Source: Lysobacteraceae bacterium SCN 69-320 (GTDB lineage Bacteria > Pseudomonadota > Gammaproteobacteria > Xanthomonadales > Rhodanobacteraceae). Taken from it: a stretch of DNA of 64,000 nt. Position numbers and translations under genes: made by a program. How positions within the stretch are numbered: position 1 is the first letter of the stretch; every line of letters starts with the position of its first letter. The DNA lies in contig MEFP01000030.1 in the NCBI GenBank assembly GCA_001725155.1, positions 310,001-374,000 of the forward strand. Direction: 5' to 3'. The notes under the pieces are model-generated. The model was given only the letters and a program-made list of their open reading frames with translations. It was not told the origin of the DNA and ran no database searches. Positions 35,348 through 44,690 of the stretch are shown in pieces.

Positions 35348-38300
35348 CTACTGTGGCTCCAGCGTGATCTGCAACCGGGCAAGTTCCTCCATCGAAAACT
35401 CCTCCGCCAGCCTGTTGAGGTAGTGGAGCAGGTCGTCCTGGCGCGGCTGGCCGAAAGCCAGGCGATAGACGGCGAGACTGCGCTTGAGCCATTCCAGGCG
35501 CTCGTGTTCGCGGCTGAACGGCAGCATCGGTACGCGCCGCTCCACGCATACGCGCCCCTCGCAGATCCAGTACGGCACCAGATCACTGCGGTTGGAAGTT
35601 TCGGCGCGCGCGGCCGCGAACATCGCCGACCAGGGGTCGTCCGGGAGTTCTGCCAGTCGCCGCAGAGCGGCGCCTTGCCGCTCCACCAGGTTCAGTCGGA
35701 TCGCATGCCCCTTGAACCGGTGCACCCGACCTTCGCGTTGCTCCAGATCCACCGGGTTGCCGGGAAGGTTCCAGTGATAGATGCGATAGCAGTAGGGATG
35801 AAAATCCAGCCCCTCCTGGCCGACTGAAGTCGACGCGAGCACGAAGGGCCGGAACGGCGAATTGAATGCGTCGCGGACCGCACCGATGCGCTCGACCCCG
35901 TTCTCCTCATCCTTGTAGTCGCCGAGACGCATAGCGAAACGGCCGCGCAGGTGGAATTTTTCGAAACGAATCCCGCCCTGCCCGGCGACCGGCTCGTCCA
36001 CCTCGATCTGGGCCGGCCGGATCGACAATGCCCTGACCATCGCCGCGGCGATGCCGCGGACACGCTCGGCAGCGCTCCTGGAACCCAGCCCCTCCGCGTC
36101 GATCAGATAGTGGGCGTATTCGTCCAGCATCGCCTGGACATGGTGGACGGCACAGAACGACAGCACCGCTCTCCAGTAGCTGTCCTCGGACTCGCTGCGC
36201 AGCAACGCCACCGACTCATGCTGGTTGAACAAGGTGCGGAACGCCCAGGCGATCTCCGCGGCCCCCTGCAGCAGATCGGCGTCGTCCCAGGCAAGTTCCG
36301 GCGCCATGCGGTGCAGCGCGCGCAGTGCGCAGACTGCCGGGCTGCCCAGTGCGGCCTCAGCGAGCAGCGGCAGCACCCCGTCCGGCAGAGCGCCGAAGCC
36401 GGCACCGTCGGCGGCCGTCGCCAGAGCGGCGACGTGGTCGGCGAAGCCCGACTCATCCGCAAGCGCGCGCAGACCAGCGGTCGAAGCGAGCCACGGCGGG
36501 ACTGCGGAAAAACCCGCGCAATCCAGGATGACGGGAGCTGCCCACTCCCACGCCGCATCCGTCGAGGCGCCGGCGGAAATTCCTGCCGACAGACCGTCGG
36601 TCAGCGGCCGCAACTGCCGACGGACCGCCGCGAGCAGATCCTGCAGCGACGGCCTGGTTTCGGCGCGCGCGAATTCAGCGAAAGGGTCCACCCGCGACGC
36701 CAGCGTCGGCGATGGATAGAGCAGCAGCATGGAGCGCAGTCCGGACAGCCGCTCATGCTCCTTGGAGAACTTCAGCGGCCGCGGTCTGTTGCTGTCGAAA
36801 TAGCGCACCGCCCCGTCACTGCGATATCCGGCGGCGACTGCACGACGCTCGGCCTCGTACGACAGCAGCGCGGCAATGGAGTCCGGCACGACGGACCAGG
36901 ACGAAAAGACCAGCGCCTTGGTCAACGGTGGTTCGGTGCCGTCGTCGCCGTAGTAGCGCAGCGCCGGCGGCAGCCAGAGGTGCTGGTCGAGATTCTGCCC
37001 GAACATGTCTTGCGCCAGCGCCCGCATCCGGCCGTTGGCCATCTCGACCGCTTCGTAGCGGTCGATGGCCTCGCGATCCAGCAGGATGCTGCGCGCCTGA
37101 TTCAATGCCTCGACGAGCGCGGGACTCGGCTCGCGCGCAGCCTCGCGCAATTGGCGCTTCAAGGCATAGTCGTGCATGAAGTTCAGCAGATACGGCGCGG
37201 ACTTCCAGTATTCGACGATGTCCGGCGCATCGACGAGTCGGGCGATACGGCTCAGCACGGCCGCCTGGGCGAGGTCTGCAGGCTCGATACCGATTCGCAT
37301 CGGCACTTCCCTGACCATTGAATCGCGAGCGGCGGTGTTGTTCACGCGCTCGGTACGGGCCATGACCCGCCGCAGGCGCCGCTCCACCTGGCCGCGCATG
37401 TCCCGCGCGTCGGCGTAGCTGCCCGGCAGTGCGTGCAGGAAGCGGCGGAAGTTCCGCATTTCATCTTCCAGCGTCCGGGCAACCGCGGCGCCGCGGTCAC
37501 CGCCGTAGAGAAACGCGATCGTGTCGAGGAAGTCGCGGTGATGATGGCCGTCCTCCTCGGCGTCACCGTGCAGGCTGAGCATCTTGTACGGCGTGGCCGA
37601 AAGCAGCAGGGTGCGAGCGGCCTGGCCGTCACCCGCGTAATCGAATAGCTCCCGCGCGAGCAGGGCGGCGGCATCGGACCCGTGCAGCAGATCGCGAAAA
37701 CGCTGGAACTCGTCGAGCACGATGAGATCCGGCTGCAATGCATGCACGCAGGCGCGCGACAGCTTGGCGCGCAGCCGAGCCACGACGACGTTGCGGATCT
37801 CCTGGTGCTCTTGCGGCCAGTTGTCGCGCCGGTAGCCGAACATCTCCAAGGCGCGCGGCAGATCCTGACTCAACGCCTCATCCTGCCGGATCAGACCCAG
37901 GAAGCTCTCCACGATTGCCGGCTCTACCCCGGCGAGCGAAATCGCGTTGATCGCAGCCGCCCAACTCTCGCAGCCGGCGTGCACCTGCAGCAAGTTGCGG
38001 CGCCGCGCCGGACTCGGCTCGACGGCTTCCAACAGGTGGTAGAGGAACGCGCGTTCATCGACAATGCCGGTCGCCGAACGCAGGTCGAACGACGTGCGCG
38101 GAGTCAGGCTGATGAAATTGACCTTGTTGCCGGCCAGTGACGTATCGCCGCGCAGGTGCAGCGGCACCAGAGTCATGCGCGTCGGCAGCGTCAGCTCCTT
38201 GCGGCCGAGCACATTCAGCCGGTTGAGGTTCTGCGCGGCGATCGCCTGGTTGGAACAGATGTAGACGATGTCGATGCGCGGCGTGGTATCCCACAGGTGC

Positions 38301-38491
38301 TCGATGGTTCTGGCGATGACGCCGCGGGCGACCATGGTCTTGCCCAGCCCGACCTCGTCTGCCACGAGGAATTGCCGCGTCACGTCGTCACCGCCGAACA
38401 GACGGCCAAACACGTAGTCCACGGTGCGGCGCTGGAATGTCTTCAGCGACGCGAGCGCGCGACCCGAATCGAAGCGCTCAGATTCCGTCAT
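35348..38491 (-). CDS. SNF2-like helicase of a DUF6361/PLD/helicase defence operon
   Basis: A 1047-aa superfamily 2 protein. The ATPase half has ADEVGLGKTMVA (about 44-55), VLDEFQRF (about 258-265) and LLLSATPYKM (about 295-304). The second half has LVFSSWSV, then ASTSVGQEGLDFHPYC and EQREGRVHRFKGHAI, which are motifs V and VI. A long insertion separates the two lobes. There is no nuclease or methylase domain in this chain. Its start overlaps the end of the PLD-like gene by 14 bp. With that gene and the DUF6361 gene it forms a compact three-gene set; the make-up matches what I recall of the Azaca anti-phage system (helicase ZacC), which I cannot check here. Confidence 0.88.
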   Translation of the reverse strand: MTESERFDSGRALASLKTFQRRTVDYVFGRLFGGDDVTRQFLVADEVGLGKTMVARGVIARTIEHLWDTTPRIDIVYICSNQAIAAQNLNRLNVLGRKELTLPTRMTLVPLHLRGDTSLAGNKVNFISLTPRTSFDLRSATGIVDERAFLYHLLEAVEPSPARRRNLLQVHAGCESWAAAINAISLAGVEPAIVESFLGLIRQDEALSQDLPRALEMFGYRRDNWPQEHQEIRNVVVARLRAKLSRACVHALQPDLIVLDEFQRFRDLLHGSDAAALLARELFDYAGDGQAARTLLLSATPYKMLSLHGDAEEDGHHHRDFLDTIAFLYGGDRGAAVARTLEDEMRNFRRFLHALPGSYADARDMRGQVERRLRRVMARTERVNNTAARDSMVREVPMRIGIEPADLAQAAVLSRIARLVDAPDIVEYWKSAPYLLNFMHDYALKRQLREAAREPSPALVEALNQARSILLDREAIDRYEAVEMANGRMRALAQDMFGQNLDQHLWLPPALRYYGDDGTEPPLTKALVFSSWSVVPDSIAALLSYEAERRAVAAGYRSDGAVRYFDSNRPRPLKFSKEHERLSGLRSMLLLYPSPTLASRVDPFAEFARAETRPSLQDLLAAVRRQLRPLTDGLSAGISAGASTDAAWEWAAPVILDCAGFSAVPPWLASTAGLRALADESGFADHVAALATAADGAGFGALPDGVLPLLAEAALGSPAVCALRALHRMAPELAWDDADLLQGAAEIAWAFRTLFNQHESVALLRSESEDSYWRAVLSFCAVHHVQAMLDEYAHYLIDAEGLGSRSAAERVRGIAAAMVRALSIRPAQIEVDEPVAGQGGIRFEKFHLRGRFAMRLGDYKDEENGVERIGAVRDAFNSPFRPFVLASTSVGQEGLDFHPYCYRIYHWNLPGNPVDLEQREGRVHRFKGHAIRLNLVERQGAALRRLAELPDDPWSAMFAAARAETSNRSDLVPYWICEGRVCVERRVPMLPFSREHERLEWLKRSLAVYRLAFGQPRQDDLLHYLNRLAEEFSMEELARLQITLEPQ

Positions 38492-40346
38492 GACCGGGCT
38501 CCTGTATGCCGCGCGCCGCGCGGAATGCTCGCCACAGCTCGCGGAATCCATCCGGCACCGGGTCGGATCCGTCGTCGAAGCCGGCATCCAGCCGTGCGAG
38601 CAGGTTGTCGATAGCGTCGAGCGCGCGCGCGTCGCCGCGGCAGAAGGCCCGTACCAGTTCCTCGAGCATGGGCATGTCGTCGCCCGCAACGCCGCACCCG
38701 CCGGAGCCGTCGAAGCCGCCACCGAGGGATGCCCCACCCGCGCGCACGAGGGACAGCTCGCCCGTATCGGCCAGCAGTAGTCGTAAATAGGCGAAGAAGG
38801 CGCGGCGATTCTCGATCACGCTGCACAATACGGCGCTGTCACGCTCGGGCGGCAGCCCGTCGACCGGCAGCTTGCAGCTGAACAACAGGGACTGGCCGCT
38901 CGTCGCGTCGACGAGACGAAAGCCGACGAACGCCGTAATTTCCGCGCAACCGACTGAGGCCAGCGCGGCCGGCTGCCCCAGGGCGAGACTCGCGGTCAAG
39001 GACGTCGCATGCGTGGCGGCGACGGTAATGGGCCAGGCTTCGAGCTCGGCTTCATGGGCCAGGCTCAGCGACGCCGGCGGTACGAGCACCGTCCGCCATC
39101 GCGCCGCCGCGGTTTCGCCGGCAACGCGCTCGCAGCGCAGGCGCAGGCCCGCCTTGCATACGGCGCGATGCATTTCGCGCAGACGCTGTTCTCCCTCGCG
39201 CCTGCCCGCCTCCGTCGGCGCGACCTCGCCCGGCACATAGCGTCGCACGAGACGCCCGAACCCTTCGGGCCCGAGGTTCTTCGCGACACCGCCGACCTGC
39301 GAACGCTTGCCGGTCAGTGTCGCGAACACCTCGACGTTGCAGTTCTTCAGTGCGGCGCAGGTCGCGTTGCCTGACCCCACGGTGACCGCCGTATCCCAGC
39401 CCCGTTCGCTGACATAGATTTTTGCGTGCAGCCCCTCCAGGGCTTCGTGCGTTTCCGCGGAGCCGTCGCCGGAAGTCCCCATGTCGTCGAGCACCGAGAC
39501 GTGCTCGAACAGGTTCAGCGTTTCGGTGCCGATGGCCGCAAGCTGGTCGCTTCGCCCGATCAGCCAGGCCTTCTCGCCGTACGGCAACTCCGACAGCTCG
39601 CGCAGCGCCTGCTCGTCACAGAACGGCGAGATAATGCCGAGCTTTGCCGCCTCGGCAGGCCGCCATTGCCGGCCGCCGAGCCCGTTCACGGCGAACGTCA
39701 CGCTGTCGAACCCCGGCGGCAGCTCCCAGCGTGTCCGGCGAACCTGATCGGCAATCGAGCGTACCCAGGCATCCTGTTCGGCACTGATCGGCGATAGCGC
39801 CAGGCCAGGCAACCGCGAAATCAGCTCGGCCAGCGGCCGGTTGTCGGCGACAGGCCGCTCCGTGACGTCGCCGTCCAGGCTAAGGGCAATGTCCCAGGAC
39901 CGGTCGGCCGTGAGGTTGCGCGACAGCACCAGCAGTCGCAGCCGCTCCCCTGCGCCCGACTCGGAAGGCTTGAAGCGGAGCAACCAGAGCTTGGGATGGA
40001 AAGCCCCGCCGTTTGGCGCCAGGACTTCGACGATGCTGCTTTCCAACAATGAGATCAGCCGCGATTGCGCCGCCGGCCGTGCGTGGATCCTGCCGGCGTC
40101 GGCGAATACGAGCAGTTTTTTCGCGACACGCTGTGCGCCTTCGAGCAAGGCGAGCGGCTGATCGAGCAGCGCGCTGCGATCTTCCGCCGCATGCAACGTA
40201 AGGCTGACCGGCACGGCCAGTGCCGTCTCGAAATCCATCGAATAGGTGGTCGCGATGCCCGCATCGAAGAGATAGCCCGTCGGCGGCTGAAGATGCTGCG
40301 AATACAGCATCCGATTTTCCGGATGCAGCAGGGGATCAGCGAGCAT
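38478..40346 (-). CDS. Phospholipase D-like nuclease of the defence operon
   Basis: A 622-aa protein with two HKD-like sites. The first is AFHPKLWLLRF (H117, K119) with LVLSRNLT; the second is GLHAKIYVSERGW (H307, K309) with VGSGNAT. Two such sites normally join into one phosphodiesterase active site. In defence systems these domains cut nucleic acid; a lipase role is less likely here because there is no signal peptide. The C-terminal 280 residues are beta-rich and match no domain I know. The gene overlaps its neighbours on both sides (11 bp with the DUF6361 gene, 14 bp with the helicase gene). Confidence 0.85.
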   Translation of the reverse strand: MLADPLLHPENRMLYSQHLQPPTGYLFDAGIATTYSMDFETALAVPVSLTLHAAEDRSALLDQPLALLEGAQRVAKKLLVFADAGRIHARPAAQSRLISLLESSIVEVLAPNGGAFHPKLWLLRFKPSESGAGERLRLLVLSRNLTADRSWDIALSLDGDVTERPVADNRPLAELISRLPGLALSPISAEQDAWVRSIADQVRRTRWELPPGFDSVTFAVNGLGGRQWRPAEAAKLGIISPFCDEQALRELSELPYGEKAWLIGRSDQLAAIGTETLNLFEHVSVLDDMGTSGDGSAETHEALEGLHAKIYVSERGWDTAVTVGSGNATCAALKNCNVEVFATLTGKRSQVGGVAKNLGPEGFGRLVRRYVPGEVAPTEAGRREGEQRLREMHRAVCKAGLRLRCERVAGETAAARWRTVLVPPASLSLAHEAELEAWPITVAATHATSLTASLALGQPAALASVGCAEITAFVGFRLVDATSGQSLLFSCKLPVDGLPPERDSAVLCSVIENRRAFFAYLRLLLADTGELSLVRAGGASLGGGFDGSGGCGVAGDDMPMLEELVRAFCRGDARALDAIDNLLARLDAGFDDGSDPVPDGFRELWRAFRAARGIQEPGHDGI

Positions 40347-41502
40347 TGGCCAGATCCTGAAGATGGGATTGAGCCCGATACCAGCGGTATGACAGCGGCT
40401 GCGTGCCCGAAGCGCCGTTCCAGGCGCTCAGTCGCGCACTGTTGACGAACCGCGACTGATTTCCTTTCATCTGGCGCTCGCGGCCTTCGACAAGCTGCCG
40501 GGCATCGCTGTCGCCGGCGACCCTGCCCGGATCAGCCTCCACTGCCTGCTTCCAGGCGAGCACAAATTTACGCAGCGGGGGCCGGGCCGCCACGCCGGCT
40601 TGCGCCATCTGGGCGAAGAGCTCCTCCGGCTGCCAGGCGCGCACCGCCGCCGAATCCAGTCCATCCGCCCATTCGGCGAGATCCTGAAGGTAGGCATCCG
40701 TGAGGACCGAATCCTGTCTGCGCTCGCTCAGCAGCAGGTTGTAGACCAACGCGGCACCGTGCATGACATCGGAGAACTGCTGCGCGTGCCGCACTAACGC
40801 CTGGTGTCGCGCGGTGAACGCATCGAACGAGGGATGCATCCAGATGGCATCGGCCATGCCGGCATCGCCGTTGCGGGCCAGCCAGGTCAACAGGCAGTCG
40901 GGATGGGTCGCGACGAGGCGGTCGATGATGAACTGGGCTTCCTCGGCGGTGAGCCGGAACGAGCACTCGTCGAGATATCCCGGCGGCGGGGCCGGTAGCG
41001 CGGCGTGCCAGAACGACACCGGCGAACTGTCTTCCCGCTGCTGTCCGCCGCGGCGTTCGCGAAGGAAGGCCAACGATTCGAAATAGCTTTCCAAGGCCCC
41101 CTCGAACTGGCGAATACCCCAGTGCGCGAGACCTGGCCAGTAGATCGAGCTTGGCAGGCGCTGCAGGCCGTCGCCGACCGTGGCACCGATGACACCCGCC
41201 TGCTCCTGCCCTTTGCACAACGCGGCGATCAGGCGCAATTCCAGGCGACGTCCGTCCTCCTTGAGCTGCTGCGACGTGCCGCTCCTGGATTCGAGCGAGC
41301 GCAGTATCCACGGTACGAACAGCATGTAGCGCAGACGGGTCTGGATGGTACTGGTGCCTGGGAAGAGCTGGTCCGAGATGAAGTCGCGCACGCTGCCCAT
41401 GCCGAGTTCATCGCGCGTTTCCTGCTCCTGAAACAAAGCGATGAGCTGCTGCATGCGCGAGCGCTCCGCTTCGTCGAAATCCAACCAAGCCAATGCTGAC
41501 AT
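40336..41502 (-). CDS. DUF6361 protein, first gene of the defence operon
   Basis: A 388-aa protein preceded by GGGAGG. The N-terminus has the DUF6361 signature: LAWLDFDEAERSRMQQLIALF and then GSVRDFISDQLFPGTSTIQT with RLRYMLFVPWI. The rest is helical, with no metal or catalytic motif that I can see. The family is usually found next to phospholipase D-like and helicase genes, as here. A sensing or scaffold role is inference. It is the first gene of the operon; the promoter should lie in the 466-bp gap upstream. Confidence 0.85.
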   Translation of the reverse strand: MSALAWLDFDEAERSRMQQLIALFQEQETRDELGMGSVRDFISDQLFPGTSTIQTRLRYMLFVPWILRSLESRSGTSQQLKEDGRRLELRLIAALCKGQEQAGVIGATVGDGLQRLPSSIYWPGLAHWGIRQFEGALESYFESLAFLRERRGGQQREDSSPVSFWHAALPAPPPGYLDECSFRLTAEEAQFIIDRLVATHPDCLLTWLARNGDAGMADAIWMHPSFDAFTARHQALVRHAQQFSDVMHGAALVYNLLLSERRQDSVLTDAYLQDLAEWADGLDSAAVRAWQPEELFAQMAQAGVAARPPLRKFVLAWKQAVEADPGRVAGDSDARQLVEGRERQMKGNQSRFVNSARLSAWNGASGTQPLSYRWYRAQSHLQDLANAR

Positions 41503-41968
41503 CAGCGCCTCCCGACGACAGGCTGACAGGAAAGATCTGGGCGACGGGTCGACGAGGCGCCCGAGCTGCGCACCCGACCGCCGGGCATTTCAGGGGCCGA
41601 AACCGGACGGACGCATTGACCGCCCCCTGGATGGCGACGGCGAATCAGCCGGGCAAGCTGACCTGCCATCGTCGTCCGACCTGCCATGACTGCCGGCTGC
41701 GGCGCGCTTCTCTCAGGCGACGTTCGAAAATACGCCCGTGTGGACATTCGCGGTGCGTCCGACTCATCCGCCGGCGCCCCCGCACGCCCCGGAAGACATC
41801 CGATCATGGGTTTTCAGCAGCGCCACTGGCCAGACCAAGGCGCCGACGTGCTCATGGGTTGTCTCGCAGCGCTGCCGTGCGAACCTGACTGTGCAGACGT
41901 CGAACTCGTCGGTGATGCATGCAGTCAGCCAGCCGCCCGACGAAACGAACGCCCCGCACCGGCGGTCG
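41503..41968. other. 466-bp intergenic region upstream of the defence operon
   Basis: No supported gene. It lies between the start of the DUF6361 gene and the end of the DUF2058 gene and should hold the operon promoter; no clear promoter boxes were recognised. Confidence 0.45.
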
Positions 41969-42523
41969 TCACCAGATCAAGTCGTCGGGCACCTTGAACT
42001 GGGCGTAGTACGCATCGTCTTCGGAGGTCGCGGCGACGGGCTCGGCGTTCGCGTTCTGGCCATGATCGAGGACGATCATGCCGGCGTCGCGTTCCCGCAC
42101 CTTGTCGGCGGCCACGCGCGGCAACAGCTCGAAGCGGTCGTCCAGACGCACGATCACCAGAGCGCCGCTGGAAAGTTTCCTGCGCAGGTCGTCGTTGACC
42201 AGCACGGTGCGGAAGGTGCCGTCGACGCTGAAACGGTATTCGCCCTGACCCGAACACGGCACTTTCCGGTCCTGGATGATCTGTCGCGCCTGCGCGCGAA
42301 GCTCGGCGATGCGCGCCTGCGCCTTGCTCTCGGCGGCGAGCGCGCGATCGCGCTCGACCTTCTCGGCGCGTGACCGCTCCGCTTCCAGCTGGATTTCGCT
42401 CGGCGCGGACGGCGCCTTGGAATGCCGCGCCTTGTTCTGCTCGCGCGTCACTTCGGCCAGTTTGGATTTCTTGACCAGACCCGCCTTGAGCAGTTGCTCC
42501 TGCAGAGGATTCGCCTTCGCCAT
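41969..42523 (-). CDS. DUF2058 family protein (YaiL-like)
   Basis: A 184-aa protein starting MAKANPLQEQLLKAGLVKKS, the typical start of the DUF2058 family, followed by a charged helical part (EAERSRAEKVERDRALAAES) and a compact C-terminal domain with DRFELLPRVAADKVRERD. The family is described as nucleoid or polynucleotide-associated and is widespread in gammaproteobacteria. Its exact role is not known. It is divergent from the YgjP-like gene with about 70 bp between them, which must hold both promoters. Confidence 0.9.
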   Translation of the reverse strand: MAKANPLQEQLLKAGLVKKSKLAEVTREQNKARHSKAPSAPSEIQLEAERSRAEKVERDRALAAESKAQARIAELRAQARQIIQDRKVPCSGQGEYRFSVDGTFRTVLVNDDLRRKLSSGALVIVRLDDRFELLPRVAADKVRERDAGMIVLDHGQNANAEPVAATSEDDAYYAQFKVPDDLIW

Positions 42524-42594
42524 GTCGCCGTTTCGCGTCGAGGATTTCCGGCCCATGATACCCGCCGCCTCCACCACCCGCTCGCCCGCCGACC

Positions 42595-43098
42595 GTGAAC
42601 GCCCTGAAATACCTCGCCGGCTATCCGCCGCCTCTGCTGGCGCGGGTGCAGGACCTGATCGCGCACGATCGGCTCGGCGGCATGCTGGCCGACAAGTACG
42701 GCCAACCCCACGGCGTGCGCAACGACGGCCAGCTGTACGACTACGTACAGGCCCTCAAGGACCAGCATCTGAGGAAGTCCGCGCCCCTGGGCAAGGTGAT
42801 CTACGACGCCAGGCTTCAGGTGATGAAGCACGCGCTGGGCACTCATACGACCATTTCGCGCGTGCAGGGCAGCAGGCTGAAGGCCAGCCGCGAAATCCGC
42901 ATCGCCAGCGTCTTCCGCGACGCGCCCGCCGCATTTCTGCGAATGATCGTGGTGCATGAACTGGCGCACCTGAAAGAAGCCGACCACAACAAGTCGTTCT
43001 ACCAGCTATGCACGCACATCGAGCCCGACTACCACCAGCTGGAATTCGACCTGCGGCTCTATCTGACGCATCTGGAGCTGGAACAACGAGGCGGCTAG
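42595..43098 (+). CDS. YgjP-like metallohydrolase (DUF45)
   Basis: A 167-aa protein with the zinc motif HELAHLKEADHNKSFY: HExxH with a third histidine six residues on, as in the YgjP/DUF45 family of small M48-like metalloproteins. The N-terminal half is helical and basic (YVQALKDQHLRKSAPLGKV). The start is GTG. Members are conserved in bacteria but their substrate is unknown. It is convergent with the tRNA gene that follows. Confidence 0.9.
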   Translation: MNALKYLAGYPPPLLARVQDLIAHDRLGGMLADKYGQPHGVRNDGQLYDYVQALKDQHLRKSAPLGKVIYDARLQVMKHALGTHTTISRVQGSRLKASREIRIASVFRDAPAAFLRMIVVHELAHLKEADHNKSFYQLCTHIEPDYHQLEFDLRLYLTHLELEQRGG

Positions 43099-43177
43099 CG
43101 CACCGGGCGAGCCGCGGCCGGCTGCCGCCTGCGGCCACTCGGTGTCGGCGCAAGCCAACGGCGCAATCGACAGGAGA

Positions 43178-43253
43178 TGGTGGGCCCACACGGATTCGAA
43201 CCGTGAACCAAAGGATTATGAGTCCTCTGCTCTAACCGTTGAGCTATAGGCCC
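43178..43253 (-). tRNA. tRNA with CAU anticodon, probably tRNA-Ile2
   Basis: A 76-nt cloverleaf including the encoded CCA can be folded. It has a 7-bp acceptor stem starting GGGCCTA, D arm AGCTCAACGGTTAGAGC, anticodon loop CTCATAA and T arm with GGTTCGAATCC. A CAU anticodon means initiator Met, elongator Met or Ile2. Acceptor positions 4 and 5 are both C, which fits the determinants for lysidine modification of tRNA-Ile2; an initiator would lack the first pair. The choice between Ile2 and elongator Met is likely but not certain. Confidence 0.9.
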
Positions 43254-44150
43254 TGAGTGCGGCATATCGGCGCGGATACTTACCTGCCTGCCTTGCCGGC
43301 ACGGCGAAGGAGTTGCGCCGGCGGCGGAGTGTCGTGCGAGCGGAGCTCGGGCGGACGGCACTCTGCCGGACGCGGGATTGTAGCGGACTGGCCCTGTACT
43401 GGGCAGCCGGGGCCGGAATCGGCGGTGGGGAAGGCTCGCGGCAGAGTCGACCGCCTCGCGGCTGCGGGCCGGCCTGGGCGGGACGGCCGCGAATGCGGCG
43501 GCGCAGGCACCGGCGGGTTGCGGTCGCGAGGCCCGTCTCTTCAGCACGGAACAGGCCGCCGCGATTTACCTCCGCGACAGCGGCCGCACACCCCGCTCGC
43601 CATTTCGCGATACAGCAGCCCGAGACGACGACGGTACGGAACGCCGGGACGCTGCCGGCGAAGCGACGTGACAGATCCCGACCTCGTGCGAGCGACGACG
43701 AAGGACTGGCCGAAGCCTGCAACCACGAACCAACCCGACCATCGGTCCGAGGGCCGATGCCCTGGCGTCGTGAGGCGGCACCGACGAAAGCGCGCAGCGC
43801 CGTGTGACGCCGATTCATTCGATCGTTGCCGGAGCAGTGATCCATCAACCTCGGGTGATTTCCGCAAGGTCGCGTACTGACGCGCTGCAACACTTCGCCT
43901 GCATGCGTGACGGTCGTCGTCGAATGCAGTCTGCACGCCGATTGCCGCTGCGGCGAAGCTGCAATCACGCTGCAGTTGCGGCGTGGCTGCCACTGCGTTT
44001 CCTGCGCGTGATTTGCCACGCAATCGCAGCGAACCTAAACATTTCTTCATGCTCCTGCATCAATGCTCCGGACTATCGTCACATGCGTTGTGACGCAAAT
44101 TGCGGCCACCATGAGCGATGCACGCAGCCAGGACAAACGGGGAGCAGCAA
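43254..44150. other. About 0.9 kb gene-free region after the tRNA
   Basis: No convincing gene was seen; all frames are Arg/Pro-rich. The right end becomes less GC-rich (about 44030-44095) and contains GTCAC-N7-GTGAC at 44078-44094, which could control the small gene at 44151. No integrase or direct repeat of the tRNA end was found. Confidence 0.45.
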
Positions 44151-44549
44151 GTGCAGCGATGGCACGGACGCACCGGTGACGCAACGGCCGGCGACGCAGC
44201 ACTGCGCCGCTATCGCGTGTGTCTGCACGCCACGCCGCTGGACGAGCACGACGCTGCCGCGGTGCAGGTGCGACTCGGCGCGCCGGACTGGGCGCTGGAG
44301 CGCGTCACGGCCATCGTCGTTTACGGCTTCTGGCCCGGCGACGGCCAGCTCTGGACACCGGATCCGCGCGCGCGTATTTCCGCGCTCGATACGTCGCCGG
44401 CTTCGCGCGACGGAATGCCGCCGCCGCGTCTCCTTGCGGTCGAGACGACATTGACGCACGACGCGCTGACAAAGCGGCTGCAACAGGCCTTTGCGCGCGA
44501 ACGTCTGGTCGGGATCGAGGTCGACGGCGCGTTCGATACGCGGTCCTGA
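44151..44549 (+). CDS. Hypothetical cytoplasmic protein, 132 aa
   Basis: The GTG at 44151 follows GGGGAGCAGCAA and is preferred over an ATG 33 bp upstream. The product has a regular alternation of beta-like and helical segments (RYRVCLHATPLDEHD, RVTAIVVYGFWPGDG, THDALTKRLQQAFARERL). No signal peptide or membrane helix is seen. I do not recognise the family; the codon pattern and ribosome site support a real gene. Confidence 0.55.
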   Translation: MQRWHGRTGDATAGDAALRRYRVCLHATPLDEHDAAAVQVRLGAPDWALERVTAIVVYGFWPGDGQLWTPDPRARISALDTSPASRDGMPPPRLLAVETTLTHDALTKRLQQAFARERLVGIEVDGAFDTRS

Positions 44550-44690
44550 GTATCGGGCGCTGCATGCCGCCGGCGATGCCGCATCCGATGTACGCGATAC
44601 CGTCGAAGCGGGTCTGCAGCCAACCGCTGACCTCGACGGCAGGTCATGACGCCCCGCGCGCCGCAGTCCGGCGCGCGTCCTGCACGATAG

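Noticed and set aside
37682-38140. Plus-strand frames inside the helicase gene considered as an antitoxin or small partner
   Set aside because: They are antisense shadows; helicase motifs on the minus strand cover the same bases.
43257-43880. Open frames in both directions after the tRNA, suspected of being an integrated element
   Set aside because: No integrase, no direct repeat of the tRNA 3' end and no protein-like sequence were found.
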